54,052 nucleotides of DNA from Actinomycetes bacterium. GTDB lineage: Bacteria; Actinomycetota; Actinomycetes; Mycobacteriales; Mycobacteriaceae. The translations under genes were made by a program, and so were the position numbers. Below the pieces are notes generated by a model, which was given only the letters and a program-made list of their open reading frames with translations, searched no databases and was not told the DNA's origin. The stretch lies in contig JAEWRC010000117.1 in assembly GCA_023460175.1 (NCBI GenBank), positions 1-54,052 of the forward strand, written 5' to 3'. Positions 33,453 to 42,489 of this stretch are shown piece by piece (position 1 is the first letter of the stretch; each line of letters opens with the position of its first letter).

Positions 33453-34700
33453 ATGACATCAGCCAGCGAGCAGTTCCGGGACGCACCGATCTTCGATGCC
33501 GACCAACACATGTACGAGACCGCCGAGGCGCTCACCAAGTACCTGCCCGAGCGCTACCAGCGCGCCGTGCAGTATGCGCAGATCGGCAGGCAGACCCGGA
33601 TCATCATCAACAACAAGGTCACCGACTTCATCCCGAACCCCACCTTCGAGCGGGTCGCCGCGCCGGGGGCGCACGAGAAGTTCTTCGCCGGCAGGAACAC
33701 CGAGGGCCTGACGCTGCGGGAGATGCAGGGGAAGGCCATCGAGGCGCCCGCGGCCACCCGCAATCCCGAGGACCGGCTTGCCGAACTCGACCGGCAGGGC
33801 GTCGTCGAGGCGCTGAACTATCCGACCCTGGCGAGCCTGGTCGAGCACTCCAGCGCCGATGATCCGCAGCTCACACTGGCCATCATCCACGCGCTCAACC
33901 AGTGGATGGCCGAGCACTGGACGTTCAACTATGCCGACCGGGTGTTCTCCACGCCGATCCTGAACCTCTCCGAGGTCGACGCCGCCCAGCGCGAACTCGA
34001 ATACATCCTCGACCAGGGCGCCAAGGTCGCACTGATCAAGCCCGGCCCGGTCAACGGCCTACACGGCTGGCGCTCGCCGGCGCTGCCGGAGTTCGACCCG
34101 TTCTGGCGCGACGTGGAAGCCGCCGGGCTGCCGATCGTGCTGCACGCCAGCTATCCGCCCCTGGACGACTACGTCAACAGCTGGGAGCCGCCGCACACCC
34201 AGAACTTCATGGCGCAGAGCGCGTTTCGCTGGATGGTGCTGGGGCACCGCGAGATCGCCGACATGCTCACCAGCCTGATCTGCCACGGCACCCTGACCCG
34301 GTTCCCGAAGCTGCGGATCGCCAGCGTCGAGAACGGCAGCAGCTGGATCTTCCCGCTGTTCAACGACTTCGAAGACCTGGTCAAGAAGATGCCGCAGAAC
34401 TTCCCCGAGCATCCGCACGACGTGTTCCGCCGCAACATCTGGGTCAGCCCGTTCTGGGAGGGCTGCGTGGCCGACGTCGTCAACACCGTCGGCTGGGACA
34501 AAGTGCTGTTCGGCTCGGACTACCCGCACCCGGAGGGGCTGGCCGAACCGAAGGGGTACTGGCACTACGCCGAGGGCATGGACGTGCGCCGCACCTACGA
34601 CTTCATGGGCGACAACGCCCGTCGGTTCATGGGGTTGCCGATCGCCAACCCTGACCCGGACGCCGTCCACCCGCCCGAACTCGTCGCACCCGGAAGCTGA
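33453..34700 (+). CDS. Amidohydrolase-family (PF04909) protein, second
   Basis: A 415-residue TIM-barrel metal enzyme: IFDADQHMYET near the N-terminus gives the first metal histidine, IVLHASYPP the central histidine, and LFGSDYPHPEG the terminal metal aspartate. PF04909 members split or decarboxylate beta-keto or aromatic acids. It is related to the protein at 9255-10583 and follows the thiolase by 25 bases. ATG at 33453 is chosen for the GAAGG ribosome site; a GTG 21 bases earlier is possible. It could act on a ring-cleavage product in the same pathway. Confidence 0.87.
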   Translation: MTSASEQFRDAPIFDADQHMYETAEALTKYLPERYQRAVQYAQIGRQTRIIINNKVTDFIPNPTFERVAAPGAHEKFFAGRNTEGLTLREMQGKAIEAPAATRNPEDRLAELDRQGVVEALNYPTLASLVEHSSADDPQLTLAIIHALNQWMAEHWTFNYADRVFSTPILNLSEVDAAQRELEYILDQGAKVALIKPGPVNGLHGWRSPALPEFDPFWRDVEAAGLPIVLHASYPPLDDYVNSWEPPHTQNFMAQSAFRWMVLGHREIADMLTSLICHGTLTRFPKLRIASVENGSSWIFPLFNDFEDLVKKMPQNFPEHPHDVFRRNIWVSPFWEGCVADVVNTVGWDKVLFGSDYPHPEGLAEPKGYWHYAEGMDVRRTYDFMGDNARRFMGLPIANPDPDAVHPPELVAPGS

Positions 34701-34701
34701 G

Positions 34702-36186
34702 ATGACCCAAACCCACAGTGACACCGGCATTCTGGCCGGTGAGCAACGAATGCTCATCGACGGCGAACTGCGCCACACCGACGGGGGCGCACTGTTCGAC
34801 GTCGTGCACCCCGGCAACGAGGAGGTCGTCGGTCAGGTTGCCGACGGCACGACGACCGATATGGACCGCGCCATCGGTGCGGCGCGGCACGCGTTCGACG
34901 ACACCGACTGGTCCCGGGACAAGGACTTCCGCCACCACTGCCTGATGCAGTTGCACGCCGCGCTGGAGCGCAACAAGGAGCGGCTGCGGCGCATCGTGGT
35001 CACCGAGGTCGGGTGCCCGATCAGCGTGACGGGCAGCCAGATCGAGGACCCGATCGACGAGGTCCGGCACTGGGCCGAGTACGGCCGCGACTTCGAGTAC
35101 CTGGTCGACACCGGCATCCACAAGGCCCCGATGGGGACCGCCCGGCGGACCATCTCCTACGAACCGGTCGGCGTGGTGGGGGCGATCACCCCGTGGAACG
35201 TGCCCTTCTACCTCAACATCGCCGAGACCGCCCCGGCGCTGATGGCCGGCAACACCGTCGTCCTCAAGCCCGCCCAGCTGACCCCGTGGTCGGGCAGCGA
35301 ACTCGGCCGCATCGTCGCCGAGGAAACCGACATCCCCGCCGGCGTCTTCAACGTCGTCACCTCCAACGCCAATGAGGTCGGCGCCGCCCTGAGCGCCGAC
35401 CCGCGGGTCGACATGATCACCTTCACCGGCTCCACGGCCACCGGCCGCGCCATCCTCGCCGCGGCCGCGCCGACGGTGAAGCGAACCATGATGGAGTTGG
35501 GCGGCAAGTCCGCGCACATCGTCCTCGACGACGCGAAGTTCGAGAAGTGCCTGCCGATGGCCGCCATGGTCGCGTGCGTGATGTCGGGCCAGGCGTGCAT
35601 CATGGCCAGCCGCATCCTGCTGCCGCGCAGCCGCTACGACGAGGGCGTCGAGATCCTGAAGGCCGCCATGGCGGCCACTGCGGTGGGCGATCCGTGGGAT
35701 CCGGCAGTGCTGCAGGGCCCGCAGATCAGCGAGACCCAGCGGCAGAAGGTGCTGGGCCTGATCCGCTCCGGTATCGACTCCGGCGCGCGGCTGGTCACCG
35801 GGGGCGGTGTGCCCGAGGGGCTGCCCGTCGGCTACTACACTCAGCCGACGCTGCTGGTCGATGTCGATCCGAACTCCCAGGTGGCGCAGGAGGAGATCTT
35901 CGGTCCGGTGCTCACCGTGATCCCGTACGACACCGACGACCAGGCCGTCGCCATCGCCAACAACTCCATCTACGGGCTCTCCGGCGAAGTCACCGGGGTT
36001 GACACTGAACGCGCCTTTTGTATCGCCCGGCGGCTGCGGACCGGTAACGTGACGGTCAACGGACGAAGCCACTTCGGCATCACCAGTCCGTTCGGCGGCA
36101 CCAAGCAGAGCGGCCTCGGCCGGCGCAACGGGGCCGAAGGCTTCATGGAGTATCTGGAGATCAAGACCATCGGGCATCCGGCCTGA
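34702..36186 (+). CDS. Aldehyde dehydrogenase (intact parent of the remnant at 52527)
   Basis: A 494-residue NAD(P)-dependent ALDH with N166 (PWNVPF), E265 (MELGGKS) and C299 (SGQACIMAS). It starts one base after the amidohydrolase stop, so it is co-translated. Its 3' end (about 35965-36186) is present a second time, decayed, at 52527-52680. The gene converges on a TetR gene 13 bases away. It would oxidise an aldehyde to an acid before CoA activation. The fragment downstream lacks 69 bases of this gene (36057-36125 region). Confidence 0.93.
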   Translation: MTQTHSDTGILAGEQRMLIDGELRHTDGGALFDVVHPGNEEVVGQVADGTTTDMDRAIGAARHAFDDTDWSRDKDFRHHCLMQLHAALERNKERLRRIVVTEVGCPISVTGSQIEDPIDEVRHWAEYGRDFEYLVDTGIHKAPMGTARRTISYEPVGVVGAITPWNVPFYLNIAETAPALMAGNTVVLKPAQLTPWSGSELGRIVAEETDIPAGVFNVVTSNANEVGAALSADPRVDMITFTGSTATGRAILAAAAPTVKRTMMELGGKSAHIVLDDAKFEKCLPMAAMVACVMSGQACIMASRILLPRSRYDEGVEILKAAMAATAVGDPWDPAVLQGPQISETQRQKVLGLIRSGIDSGARLVTGGGVPEGLPVGYYTQPTLLVDVDPNSQVAQEEIFGPVLTVIPYDTDDQAVAIANNSIYGLSGEVTGVDTERAFCIARRLRTGNVTVNGRSHFGITSPFGGTKQSGLGRRNGAEGFMEYLEIKTIGHPA

Positions 36187-36199
36187 GCGGCGCGCGAGG

Positions 36200-36778
36200 T
36201 CAGTCCGCGGCGAGGATGCGTCGCGCCAGCTTCTCGACATCCCGGGTCACGGTCATCTTGAACCCCGGCACGAATACCGCTCGCATCATCGCGCCGAGGT
36301 AGGCCATCTCCAGCATGGACACGGTTTCCTCGTCGCCGTCGTCGCCGACCGCCGCAACGGTGACTGTGTGCACGTACTCGTACAGTTGGATGCGGATGGC
36401 TTCTATCTCGGGATCCGAACTGTTGAAGACCCCGGTGATCGCGTCGGCCAGTTCGGGTTCGTCGGCGACGATCAACGCGATATGCCGAAGCGTCGCCAAG
36501 ACCCGTTCGACGACATCCGACGAGTCGGGGACGGAAACGGTGGTCGCCACCATGCGCCGGCGGAAAACCTCTGCAACGAGGTGGTCCTTCGACGCGAAAT
36601 AGGTGTACGCGGTGGCCCGGGTCATGCCGGCACGCTCGCCGACCAATTGCAGAGTCAAGTCGTGGAAGCCCACCTCGCGCAGAACTTCCATTGCGGCGTC
36701 GGTCAACCGCAGCATCGTATCGGCGCGCCGGCCGGTGTAACGCCGGCGCGCTGACTCTACGACCCTTCCGTGCGCCAT
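36200..36778 (-). CDS. TetR-family regulator at the end of the mce block
   Basis: A 192-residue TetR protein. The helix-turn-helix is at about 22-68: DAAMEVLREVGFHDLTLQLV, then ERAGMTRATAYTYFASKDHLVAEVF, which matches the family recognition helix. The C-terminal domain would bind an acyl-CoA or lipid-like ligand, by analogy with KstR-type proteins. It lies 175 bases after yrbEB on the same strand, and could be read with the mce operon or from its own promoter. It is the nearest candidate for the factor binding the shared promoter motif, but no copy of the motif is next to it. Confidence 0.88.
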   Translation of the reverse strand: MAHGRVVESARRRYTGRRADTMLRLTDAAMEVLREVGFHDLTLQLVGERAGMTRATAYTYFASKDHLVAEVFRRRMVATTVSVPDSSDVVERVLATLRHIALIVADEPELADAITGVFNSSDPEIEAIRIQLYEYVHTVTVAAVGDDGDEETVSMLEMAYLGAMMRAVFVPGFKMTVTRDVEKLARRILAAD

Positions 36779-36938
36779 TGCTTAGACCGTAGCCGATAGC
36801 GGAGATCGTCCTCGGCGCCGTGTCGCACCGACCGGACGCGGGCGGTCCCCCGGGGGCCGAGGTTTGCCAGGCTGCACGGAACGGGCGTCGGATTTGACCG
36901 GCTGCCCCGCCAAGACGTGACGACCGGCGCTGACGGTC

Positions 36939-36960
36939 ACCGCTAACCCACCGCTAACCC
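36939..36960. repeat. Tandem 11-bp repeat at the yrbEB stop
   Basis: ACCGCTAACCC occurs twice in a row (36939-36949 and 36950-36960). The yrbEB stop codon (minus strand, 36954-36956) lies in the second copy. It may be a slippage product and has no clear role. Confidence 0.6.
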
Positions 36961-37808
36961 GACAAATTGACGTCAGGGGACTGGCCGTAGATGGCCAGAG
37001 TCAAGGCCAAGACCACGAAGACCGAGGTAACCAGGGATGTCCGGACCGCCCGCCCTACTGCCTCGCCCACACCCGCGGGCCCGCCGGTCGCGGTGAACCC
37101 ATAGTAGGTGTGAACGAGCATGATCACGATGGCCATGACGACCGCGGTAAAGCACGACCACAGCATGTCCGAGGGGTTCAAGAAGGTGCTGAAGTAGTGG
37201 TCATAGACGCCGCGGGACTGCCCATAGATGGCGGTGGTGCCGAACCTCGCAGCAAAAAATGACATCAGTACGGCGATGCTATAGAGCGGAACCACGACGA
37301 TGACGCCGGCGATGACCCGGCTGGACGCGAGATAGGCGACGCTTCGGATGCCGATGACCTCCATGGCATCGATTTCTTCGTTGATCCGCATCGCACCCAG
37401 CTGCGCGGTAGCGCCGGCGCCGATCGTCGCCGCCAATCCCACACCCGCGATAAGGGGCGCAATGAGGCGCACGTTGAGGTAGGCCGAAACGAACCCAGTC
37501 AATGCCTCGATACCGATATTGGACAGCGAGTGGTATCCCTGCACGGCGATGAGCGCTCCGGCCGAGAGGGTAAGAAAACCTATGATCGCGACGGTGCCAC
37601 CAACTACCGCCAATGCGCCTGAGCCCATGCTCATTTGGGCGATGATGCGGACCAATTCGAGGCGGTAGTTGCGTAGCACGTCGCCGATCGAAACGAGCGA
37701 CTTGCCGTAGAACGCCGCCTGGTCCCCGAGTTTGGTCCAACCGTCCACGAGCTTGCTTCTCGTCCGGTGGATCCGAGGTCGCAGCGTGCTCGGAGTCGAG
37801 GCGATCAT
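36954..37808 (-). CDS. yrbEB: YrbE-family (MlaE-like) Mce permease, B type
   Basis: A 284-residue integral membrane protein with about six spans and the MlaE-family core GAGATAQLGAMRINEEIDAMEVIG (residues around 128-151), where the EIDAM-type helix contacts the ATPase. It pairs with YrbEA to form the permease of the Mce lipid importer; the ATPase (MceG/Mkl) is expected elsewhere. It is the last gene of the operon, overlapping yrbEA as ATGA. In known mycobacterial mce operons yrbEA-yrbEB come first; here they come last. Confidence 0.92.
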   Translation of the reverse strand: MIASTPSTLRPRIHRTRSKLVDGWTKLGDQAAFYGKSLVSIGDVLRNYRLELVRIIAQMSMGSGALAVVGGTVAIIGFLTLSAGALIAVQGYHSLSNIGIEALTGFVSAYLNVRLIAPLIAGVGLAATIGAGATAQLGAMRINEEIDAMEVIGIRSVAYLASSRVIAGVIVVVPLYSIAVLMSFFAARFGTTAIYGQSRGVYDHYFSTFLNPSDMLWSCFTAVVMAIVIMLVHTYYGFTATGGPAGVGEAVGRAVRTSLVTSVFVVLALTLAIYGQSPDVNLSG

Positions 37809-38599
37809 AGTGTTGCCTTCACTCCGACAGCCGTAACGATCACGTTGATCACGAACAGTCCGACGAACGAGAACACCACGGTCTCGTTGACGGCGTTTCC
37901 GACACCCGCCGGACCTCCCCCGACTGAGAGGCCCTTATAACAGGCGATCATGCCGGCGGTAAGTCCGAAGAGGGCCGACTTCACCAACGAGATCACCACC
38001 TCGGGCAGGCCTACCAGCAACGTCAGGCCGCCCACGAAGGTGCCGGGGGTGGCGTTCTGGAAGAAGACCGAGAAGGTAAAAGCTCCCAGCAGTCCGACCA
38101 CCGTCACCAGGGGGGAGAGCAGCATCGCGACCACGGTCGCGGCCAGCACCCTCGGGGCCACCAAGCGCTGCAAGGGGTCGATCCCCAGCACGCGCATCGC
38201 GTCGATCTCTTCGCGTATCGTGCGCGCACCCAAGTCGGCACACATAGCGGTGGCGCCGGCACCGGCTACGACGAGCACGGTGACCATCGGACCGATCTGG
38301 GTGACCGCTCCCAGGGCCGCGCCGCTGCCGGCGGCGTCTTGTGCACCGATTTCCACCAGGAGCAAATTGATGACGAACACGGTCATCACGGTGAACGGGA
38401 TCGACATCATGATGGTCGGGAACAGCGACACTCGCATGAGGAACCAGGCTTGCTCGATGAGTTCCCGCCACGCGAACGGCGGCCGGAACATCGCCATGAC
38501 CGTGTCCGCGGCCATGGCGAAGAATTCCCCCACTCCGATCAGCGGCTTGGACGCCGCCGAACCAACTGTCGGGTCGGCATTCACTTTTGGGCTCCTCAC
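37805..38599 (-). CDS. yrbEA: YrbE-family (MlaE-like) Mce permease, A type
   Basis: A 264-residue permease with about six membrane segments and the conserved GAGATAMCADLGARTIREEIDAM stretch (residues around 111-133), then VLGIDPLQRLV. It forms the membrane channel with YrbEB. The GTG start at 38599 overlaps the mceF stop as GTGA; a GTG at 38584 has AGGAG before it and is a good alternative. Placed downstream of mceF, it is expected to be translated only if the whole mce message is read. Confidence 0.92.
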   Translation of the reverse strand: MRSPKVNADPTVGSAASKPLIGVGEFFAMAADTVMAMFRPPFAWRELIEQAWFLMRVSLFPTIMMSIPFTVMTVFVINLLLVEIGAQDAAGSGAALGAVTQIGPMVTVLVVAGAGATAMCADLGARTIREEIDAMRVLGIDPLQRLVAPRVLAATVVAMLLSPLVTVVGLLGAFTFSVFFQNATPGTFVGGLTLLVGLPEVVISLVKSALFGLTAGMIACYKGLSVGGGPAGVGNAVNETVVFSFVGLFVINVIVTAVGVKATL

Positions 38600-40086
38600 T
38601 GGCCGGGCACCGAGGGCAGCAGCATCGACTGCAGGGTCGGGATCTCACCGTCGGCGACCAGGTTGCTCTGGGTGTATGTCTCGCCGTCGGAGCCCAGATA
38701 GGTGCCGTCGACGGGGTTGTAGTCGGTGACCCCGAGAAGCGCGGGTGGTGTGGAGGCCGGCGGTAGACCGTCGGGAGACGCGGGAACTTGCCGTGGGGAC
38801 GGCTCTTGGCCGGGCGGGAGTTGGGGTACGCCCTGACCCGACAGGGTCGCGTTCGGGTCGCCCTTCCAGTTGTTTCCCTCGTTGAGAGGTACGTATTCCT
38901 CGTCGCTCTCACACATCCACACCAGCGGTGCGCGCTTCCCGGGCTTGCCGGCACAGGGGATGTTGCGAGCGCCGCGCACGTTGAATTGGGAATCTTGGGG
39001 GATTCGGCAGTAGAAGTCACCTTCCGGGCGCTCCGGGTAGTCCTCGAGGGAAGGTGAGCGGCGCTGGCTGGCCGGCAGGTACCCGGTCAGGCACGGCGGC
39101 GGAAGATTCAGGTTCAGTGCGAATTGCTGCGTAGAGCCTCGGTAGTCCTGAATCGTGTTGGTCAAGTTGGTCACCGTCGCCGCACCCATCTGCGCCACCG
39201 TCTGCGGCATGAGGACCAGCATCTGCTCGAGATTGGCGTTGTAGACCAGGCCCACGTCGGCGAAGCTGACGAGATTGGCGAGCAGGATCGGGACCGCCGG
39301 CTGCGATCGGTCGAGTAATGCACGGGCCTCCTCGGCCGACGGGCTGGCATTGTCGAGAAGGCTTGATACTGCGCCGTTCTCGTTCTGCACCTGCCCGGTC
39401 AGCGCGGCGAGATGACGCGCCCATGCTGTCACGTGGTCCGAGGTGTTCACCTGAGACTCGAGGATGGGCGCCGAGTGGTCGATGACATTGGTCAGATCGT
39501 TCAGGTTGTGCCTGGATTCGATGGCTAGCGCGGTGATCCCGTCGACCATCCGGCCCAGTTCCGGGCCGAGGCCACCGAAAGCGGTGTAACTCTCGTTGAT
39601 GACGGTCTTGAGGTTGTCCTTCGGAATCGCCTGCAGCGCAATCGACGTCATGTCCAGTTGGTCGTTGATGTCCGGCGGAACGGTAGTTCGGTCGACCGGG
39701 ATGACATCGCCATCTCGCAGGGGCTGGTCGGTGGTGCCACCTGGCGTGAGAGCCACGAATTGTTCGCCCACTGCCGACTGGCTGTGGACCTCGGCGATAA
39801 CGTCGGCCGGTATCTCGACATTCGAGTCCAGGGCCAGCACTGCCTCCACGCCGTCGCTGCTGAGTCGCACATCGGTGACTCGCCCAACGGTGGTGCCCCG
39901 GTACGTGACGTTTGCCCGGCTGTAGAGGCCGGCGGATTCGGGCAATCCGACCGTCACCGTGTGGTGTCCGCTCCCGAACCACGCCGCACCCAGGCCGCCG
40001 TAGCCGAAGGCGAGAGCGGTCATTGAAACAACGGCAATCACCATGAAGACCACGAACTGGATCTTGATTCGTCGTTGCAGATGCAT
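38596..40086 (-). CDS. mceF: Mce-family protein, MceF type
   Basis: A 496-residue protein: one N-terminal membrane helix (about 10-32), an MCE/MlaD domain (about 38-115), a helical central part (120-330) and a proline-rich tail. The tail has NPVDGTYLGSDGETYTQ, the YDP-type motif typical of MceF and some MceD/MceC proteins. MceF sits at the tip of the Mce tube in the cell envelope. It begins one base after the mceE stop and overlaps yrbEA. There are four cysteines in the 340-400 region, likely forming disulfides outside the membrane. Confidence 0.88.
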   Translation of the reverse strand: MHLQRRIKIQFVVFMVIAVVSMTALAFGYGGLGAAWFGSGHHTVTVGLPESAGLYSRANVTYRGTTVGRVTDVRLSSDGVEAVLALDSNVEIPADVIAEVHSQSAVGEQFVALTPGGTTDQPLRDGDVIPVDRTTVPPDINDQLDMTSIALQAIPKDNLKTVINESYTAFGGLGPELGRMVDGITALAIESRHNLNDLTNVIDHSAPILESQVNTSDHVTAWARHLAALTGQVQNENGAVSSLLDNASPSAEEARALLDRSQPAVPILLANLVSFADVGLVYNANLEQMLVLMPQTVAQMGAATVTNLTNTIQDYRGSTQQFALNLNLPPPCLTGYLPASQRRSPSLEDYPERPEGDFYCRIPQDSQFNVRGARNIPCAGKPGKRAPLVWMCESDEEYVPLNEGNNWKGDPNATLSGQGVPQLPPGQEPSPRQVPASPDGLPPASTPPALLGVTDYNPVDGTYLGSDGETYTQSNLVADGEIPTLQSMLLPSVPGQ

Positions 40087-40087
40087 G

Positions 40088-41227
40088 TCAAGATCCCTGA
40101 TTCAAGTGGTAGGGCACGATCAGCGGATTACCGGCGGTATATGGGCTGGGGGTCTGTCCGATGGTGCGGCCCCATTGCAGTTCCAGCTCGGTGAGGCTGC
40201 CTTCGAACCGCGTCCCCGTCAGCAGCGTGCCATCGATACGGCTCAACGTGAGGTCGAAGATCAGGGTGAGGTTGTTGTAGTCGCCCCGAATGGAGTGGCG
40301 GATCTTCTCCATGGGGAACGGAAAGGTCCCCAGCAGGCTGAGCGCGCGAGTAAGCGCCGGGCCGGCGTTGGCCAGCGACTCCAGTACCGGTCCCAAGTCG
40401 TTGAGCTGCTGGACCAGAGCGTCTTTGGTCGGGCCGATGGTGGCGTTGGTCAGCGCGGCCAACTGGCCGGTCTTGGCAAGGGTTTCCACCAGGTTGTCGC
40501 GCTCGTCGGCGAGTACCGCAGCCGCGCGCGGAATGGTGTGCAGCGCCTCGTCGATGACGGGTTGTTGCGCGGCGAACTGGCCGCTGAGATTGTTCAGACT
40601 TTCGGCGGCCCCGATGATGTCCTGAGTCTGTTCGTTGAGCCGGGCGGTGAAGGTAGCGAGGTGCTCGACCAGTTGGCGCAGATCCTGGTCACGGTCGTCC
40701 CCCAGCGCCGTGGTCAGGGATTCGGTGATGTCGCCGAGCTGACCCAGGCCGCCGCCATTGAGCAGCAACGAGACAGCGGCCAGCGTCTGTTCGGTGGTGG
40801 GATAGCTCCCCGTCGAAGCCAACGGTATGAGAGAACCATTGGTCAGACGCCCCTGCGGTTCGGCGTCTTTCGGCTCCGCCAGTTCGATATGCAGCGACCC
40901 CAGCAAGCTGGTCTGCCCCACGGTGGCCGTGGCGTTGGCGGGCAGCACCACATCACCGTCGACCTTCATTGTCACCAGGGCGTGCCACCCCCGCAGTTCG
41001 ATGTCGGTGACGTTGCCGACGGTGACGTCACCCACCCGTACGCGCGAGTTGCGTTCGATGTTGGTGATGTCCGGGATCTCGGCCTTGACCTCGTAGGCAC
41101 CTGGACCGCTACCTGCGGTGCCGGGCAGGGCCAGCGAATTGAGTCCCTGCCATCCACAACCCGACGCCACCATCGCCACGCAGACCAGGGCCGGTGCGAC
41201 GGCGCGGAATCGCCTGTTCGGGTTCAT
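40088..41227 (-). CDS. mceE: Mce-family lipoprotein, MceE type
   Basis: A 379-residue lipoprotein. The N-terminal signal ends in the lipobox VASGC (residues 20-24), so it is lipidated at Cys24 after export. An MCE domain (about 44-122) and a helical needle region follow. In mycobacteria MceE (LprK/LprN-type) is the lipid-anchored Mce component. It overlaps mceD as ATGA. Position in the order A-B-C-D-E-F and the lipobox make the letter assignment firm. Confidence 0.92.
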   Translation of the reverse strand: MNPNRRFRAVAPALVCVAMVASGCGWQGLNSLALPGTAGSGPGAYEVKAEIPDITNIERNSRVRVGDVTVGNVTDIELRGWHALVTMKVDGDVVLPANATATVGQTSLLGSLHIELAEPKDAEPQGRLTNGSLIPLASTGSYPTTEQTLAAVSLLLNGGGLGQLGDITESLTTALGDDRDQDLRQLVEHLATFTARLNEQTQDIIGAAESLNNLSGQFAAQQPVIDEALHTIPRAAAVLADERDNLVETLAKTGQLAALTNATIGPTKDALVQQLNDLGPVLESLANAGPALTRALSLLGTFPFPMEKIRHSIRGDYNNLTLIFDLTLSRIDGTLLTGTRFEGSLTELELQWGRTIGQTPSPYTAGNPLIVPYHLNQGS

Positions 41228-42489
41228 GATCCGTCTCCTGGGGGAATCATCAAGCCCGACAATCCGTCGGCTGGGTCCGTGGTAGCTGCACCCGCGGGTA
41301 TGTAATCCGGCCGCATCCAGTCCTCACTGAAGGTGATCTCGTTGGGCCGCGCCATTGCCCCGGCTACCGGCAGGCCGTTCAGCAGACCCATCGTCGTGCC
41401 GATGGGCGGGAAGTTGTACTCGCGGTTCTTGAAGATCGGTGCCAGGTATTGCACGCAAAGCTTCGCCGCGCGTTCGTAGTTCAGACGGGAGGCCGCTTGG
41501 ATGCTGCTGCAGATGAACTGCAGCGGGTTGGCAAAGTTGGTGACCGCAAAGGTTCCGGCGAAGGATGCCGTCGCCGGACGGTATACGTTGGCGAAGTTGG
41601 CCAGCGAGTTCGGCGATACGTGCAAGATCTGCTTGAGCTCAGGTAACCGCTCATGCAACATCGAAGTGATCGACGCGAGTTTGTCGGAGCTGGTTCCCAA
41701 GGTCTCGCGGTTGTCCGCGACGAAGCCGGCTACGTCGCGGACCGCGAGGTCCAGGTCGCGCACCATTGCTGCCAACGCCTGCGGTTTCTGATTCAGCAGG
41801 CTGGTCACCGCGGCCATGTTGGTGTTGAGGTCTTCGAGCAGCTCAGCGCTCGAGCCCAACGCTGTAACCAGCACGGACAAGTTCTTGACGGTTGTCCCGA
41901 TGTCGCCACTGTGATCCCCGAGCGCTGACAACGCCTGGGACAGTTCGATAAGCGAACGCCGTACGTCGGCGCCCTGACCGCGCAAATTGGCAGCACCGGT
42001 GTTGATCAGCGCACCCGCCGGCGATACCCCTCCGGGCGTCGTCGGCTGCAGGCTCTCGTTCAACTTCTCGAGTTGCACACGCAGGTCGTCGTACTCCGCG
42101 GGGACCGCGGTCCGTTGCTGTGGAATCACGGCGCCATCGGCCAGCGCCGCGCCGCCGGTATAGGCGGGGGTCAACTGGATGACGCGCGCACTGACCAGTC
42201 CCGGCGCCAGGATGGCCGCCTCCGCGTCGGCCGGCACGGTGTACTTGCCGTTGAACCAGAACGTCACCTCGGCGTTATCGCGTCCGGGGTTGATGGTCTC
42301 AACCTCGCCCACCGGAACTCCCAGGATTCGCACCTGGTCACCCGGGTAGAGGCCGTTGGTGTTCGCGAAGTATGCCGTCACACGGACCCGCTCGGTGCGT
42401 TCCACTGCGCCGAATGCCACGGCGACGCCGAGGAGCAGCAAGCCGGCCAAGGTACCGGCTATCAGCATTCGGGCCTTGCGCATGGTCAT
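41224..42489 (-). CDS. mceD: Mce-family protein, MceD type
   Basis: A 421-residue protein with an N-terminal anchor (about 8-28), an MCE domain (about 34-110, GLYPGDQVRILGVPVGEV) and a long helical segment. The ATG at 42489 makes an ATGA overlap with mceC; a second ATG six bases later is possible. Its C-terminal tail is shorter than in most MceD proteins, which often have a proline-rich tail. It is a tube subunit of the envelope lipid importer. Confidence 0.88.
   Translation of the reverse strand: MTMRKARMLIAGTLAGLLLLGVAVAFGAVERTERVRVTAYFANTNGLYPGDQVRILGVPVGEVETINPGRDNAEVTFWFNGKYTVPADAEAAILAPGLVSARVIQLTPAYTGGAALADGAVIPQQRTAVPAEYDDLRVQLEKLNESLQPTTPGGVSPAGALINTGAANLRGQGADVRRSLIELSQALSALGDHSGDIGTTVKNLSVLVTALGSSAELLEDLNTNMAAVTSLLNQKPQALAAMVRDLDLAVRDVAGFVADNRETLGTSSDKLASITSMLHERLPELKQILHVSPNSLANFANVYRPATASFAGTFAVTNFANPLQFICSSIQAASRLNYERAAKLCVQYLAPIFKNREYNFPPIGTTMGLLNGLPVAGAMARPNEITFSEDWMRPDYIPAGAATTDPADGLSGLMIPPGDGS

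Noticed and set aside
36779..36953. A small gene between the TetR gene and yrbEB
   Set aside because: No frame with a ribosome site and reasonable length; the GC-rich stretch and the tandem repeat explain what is visible.
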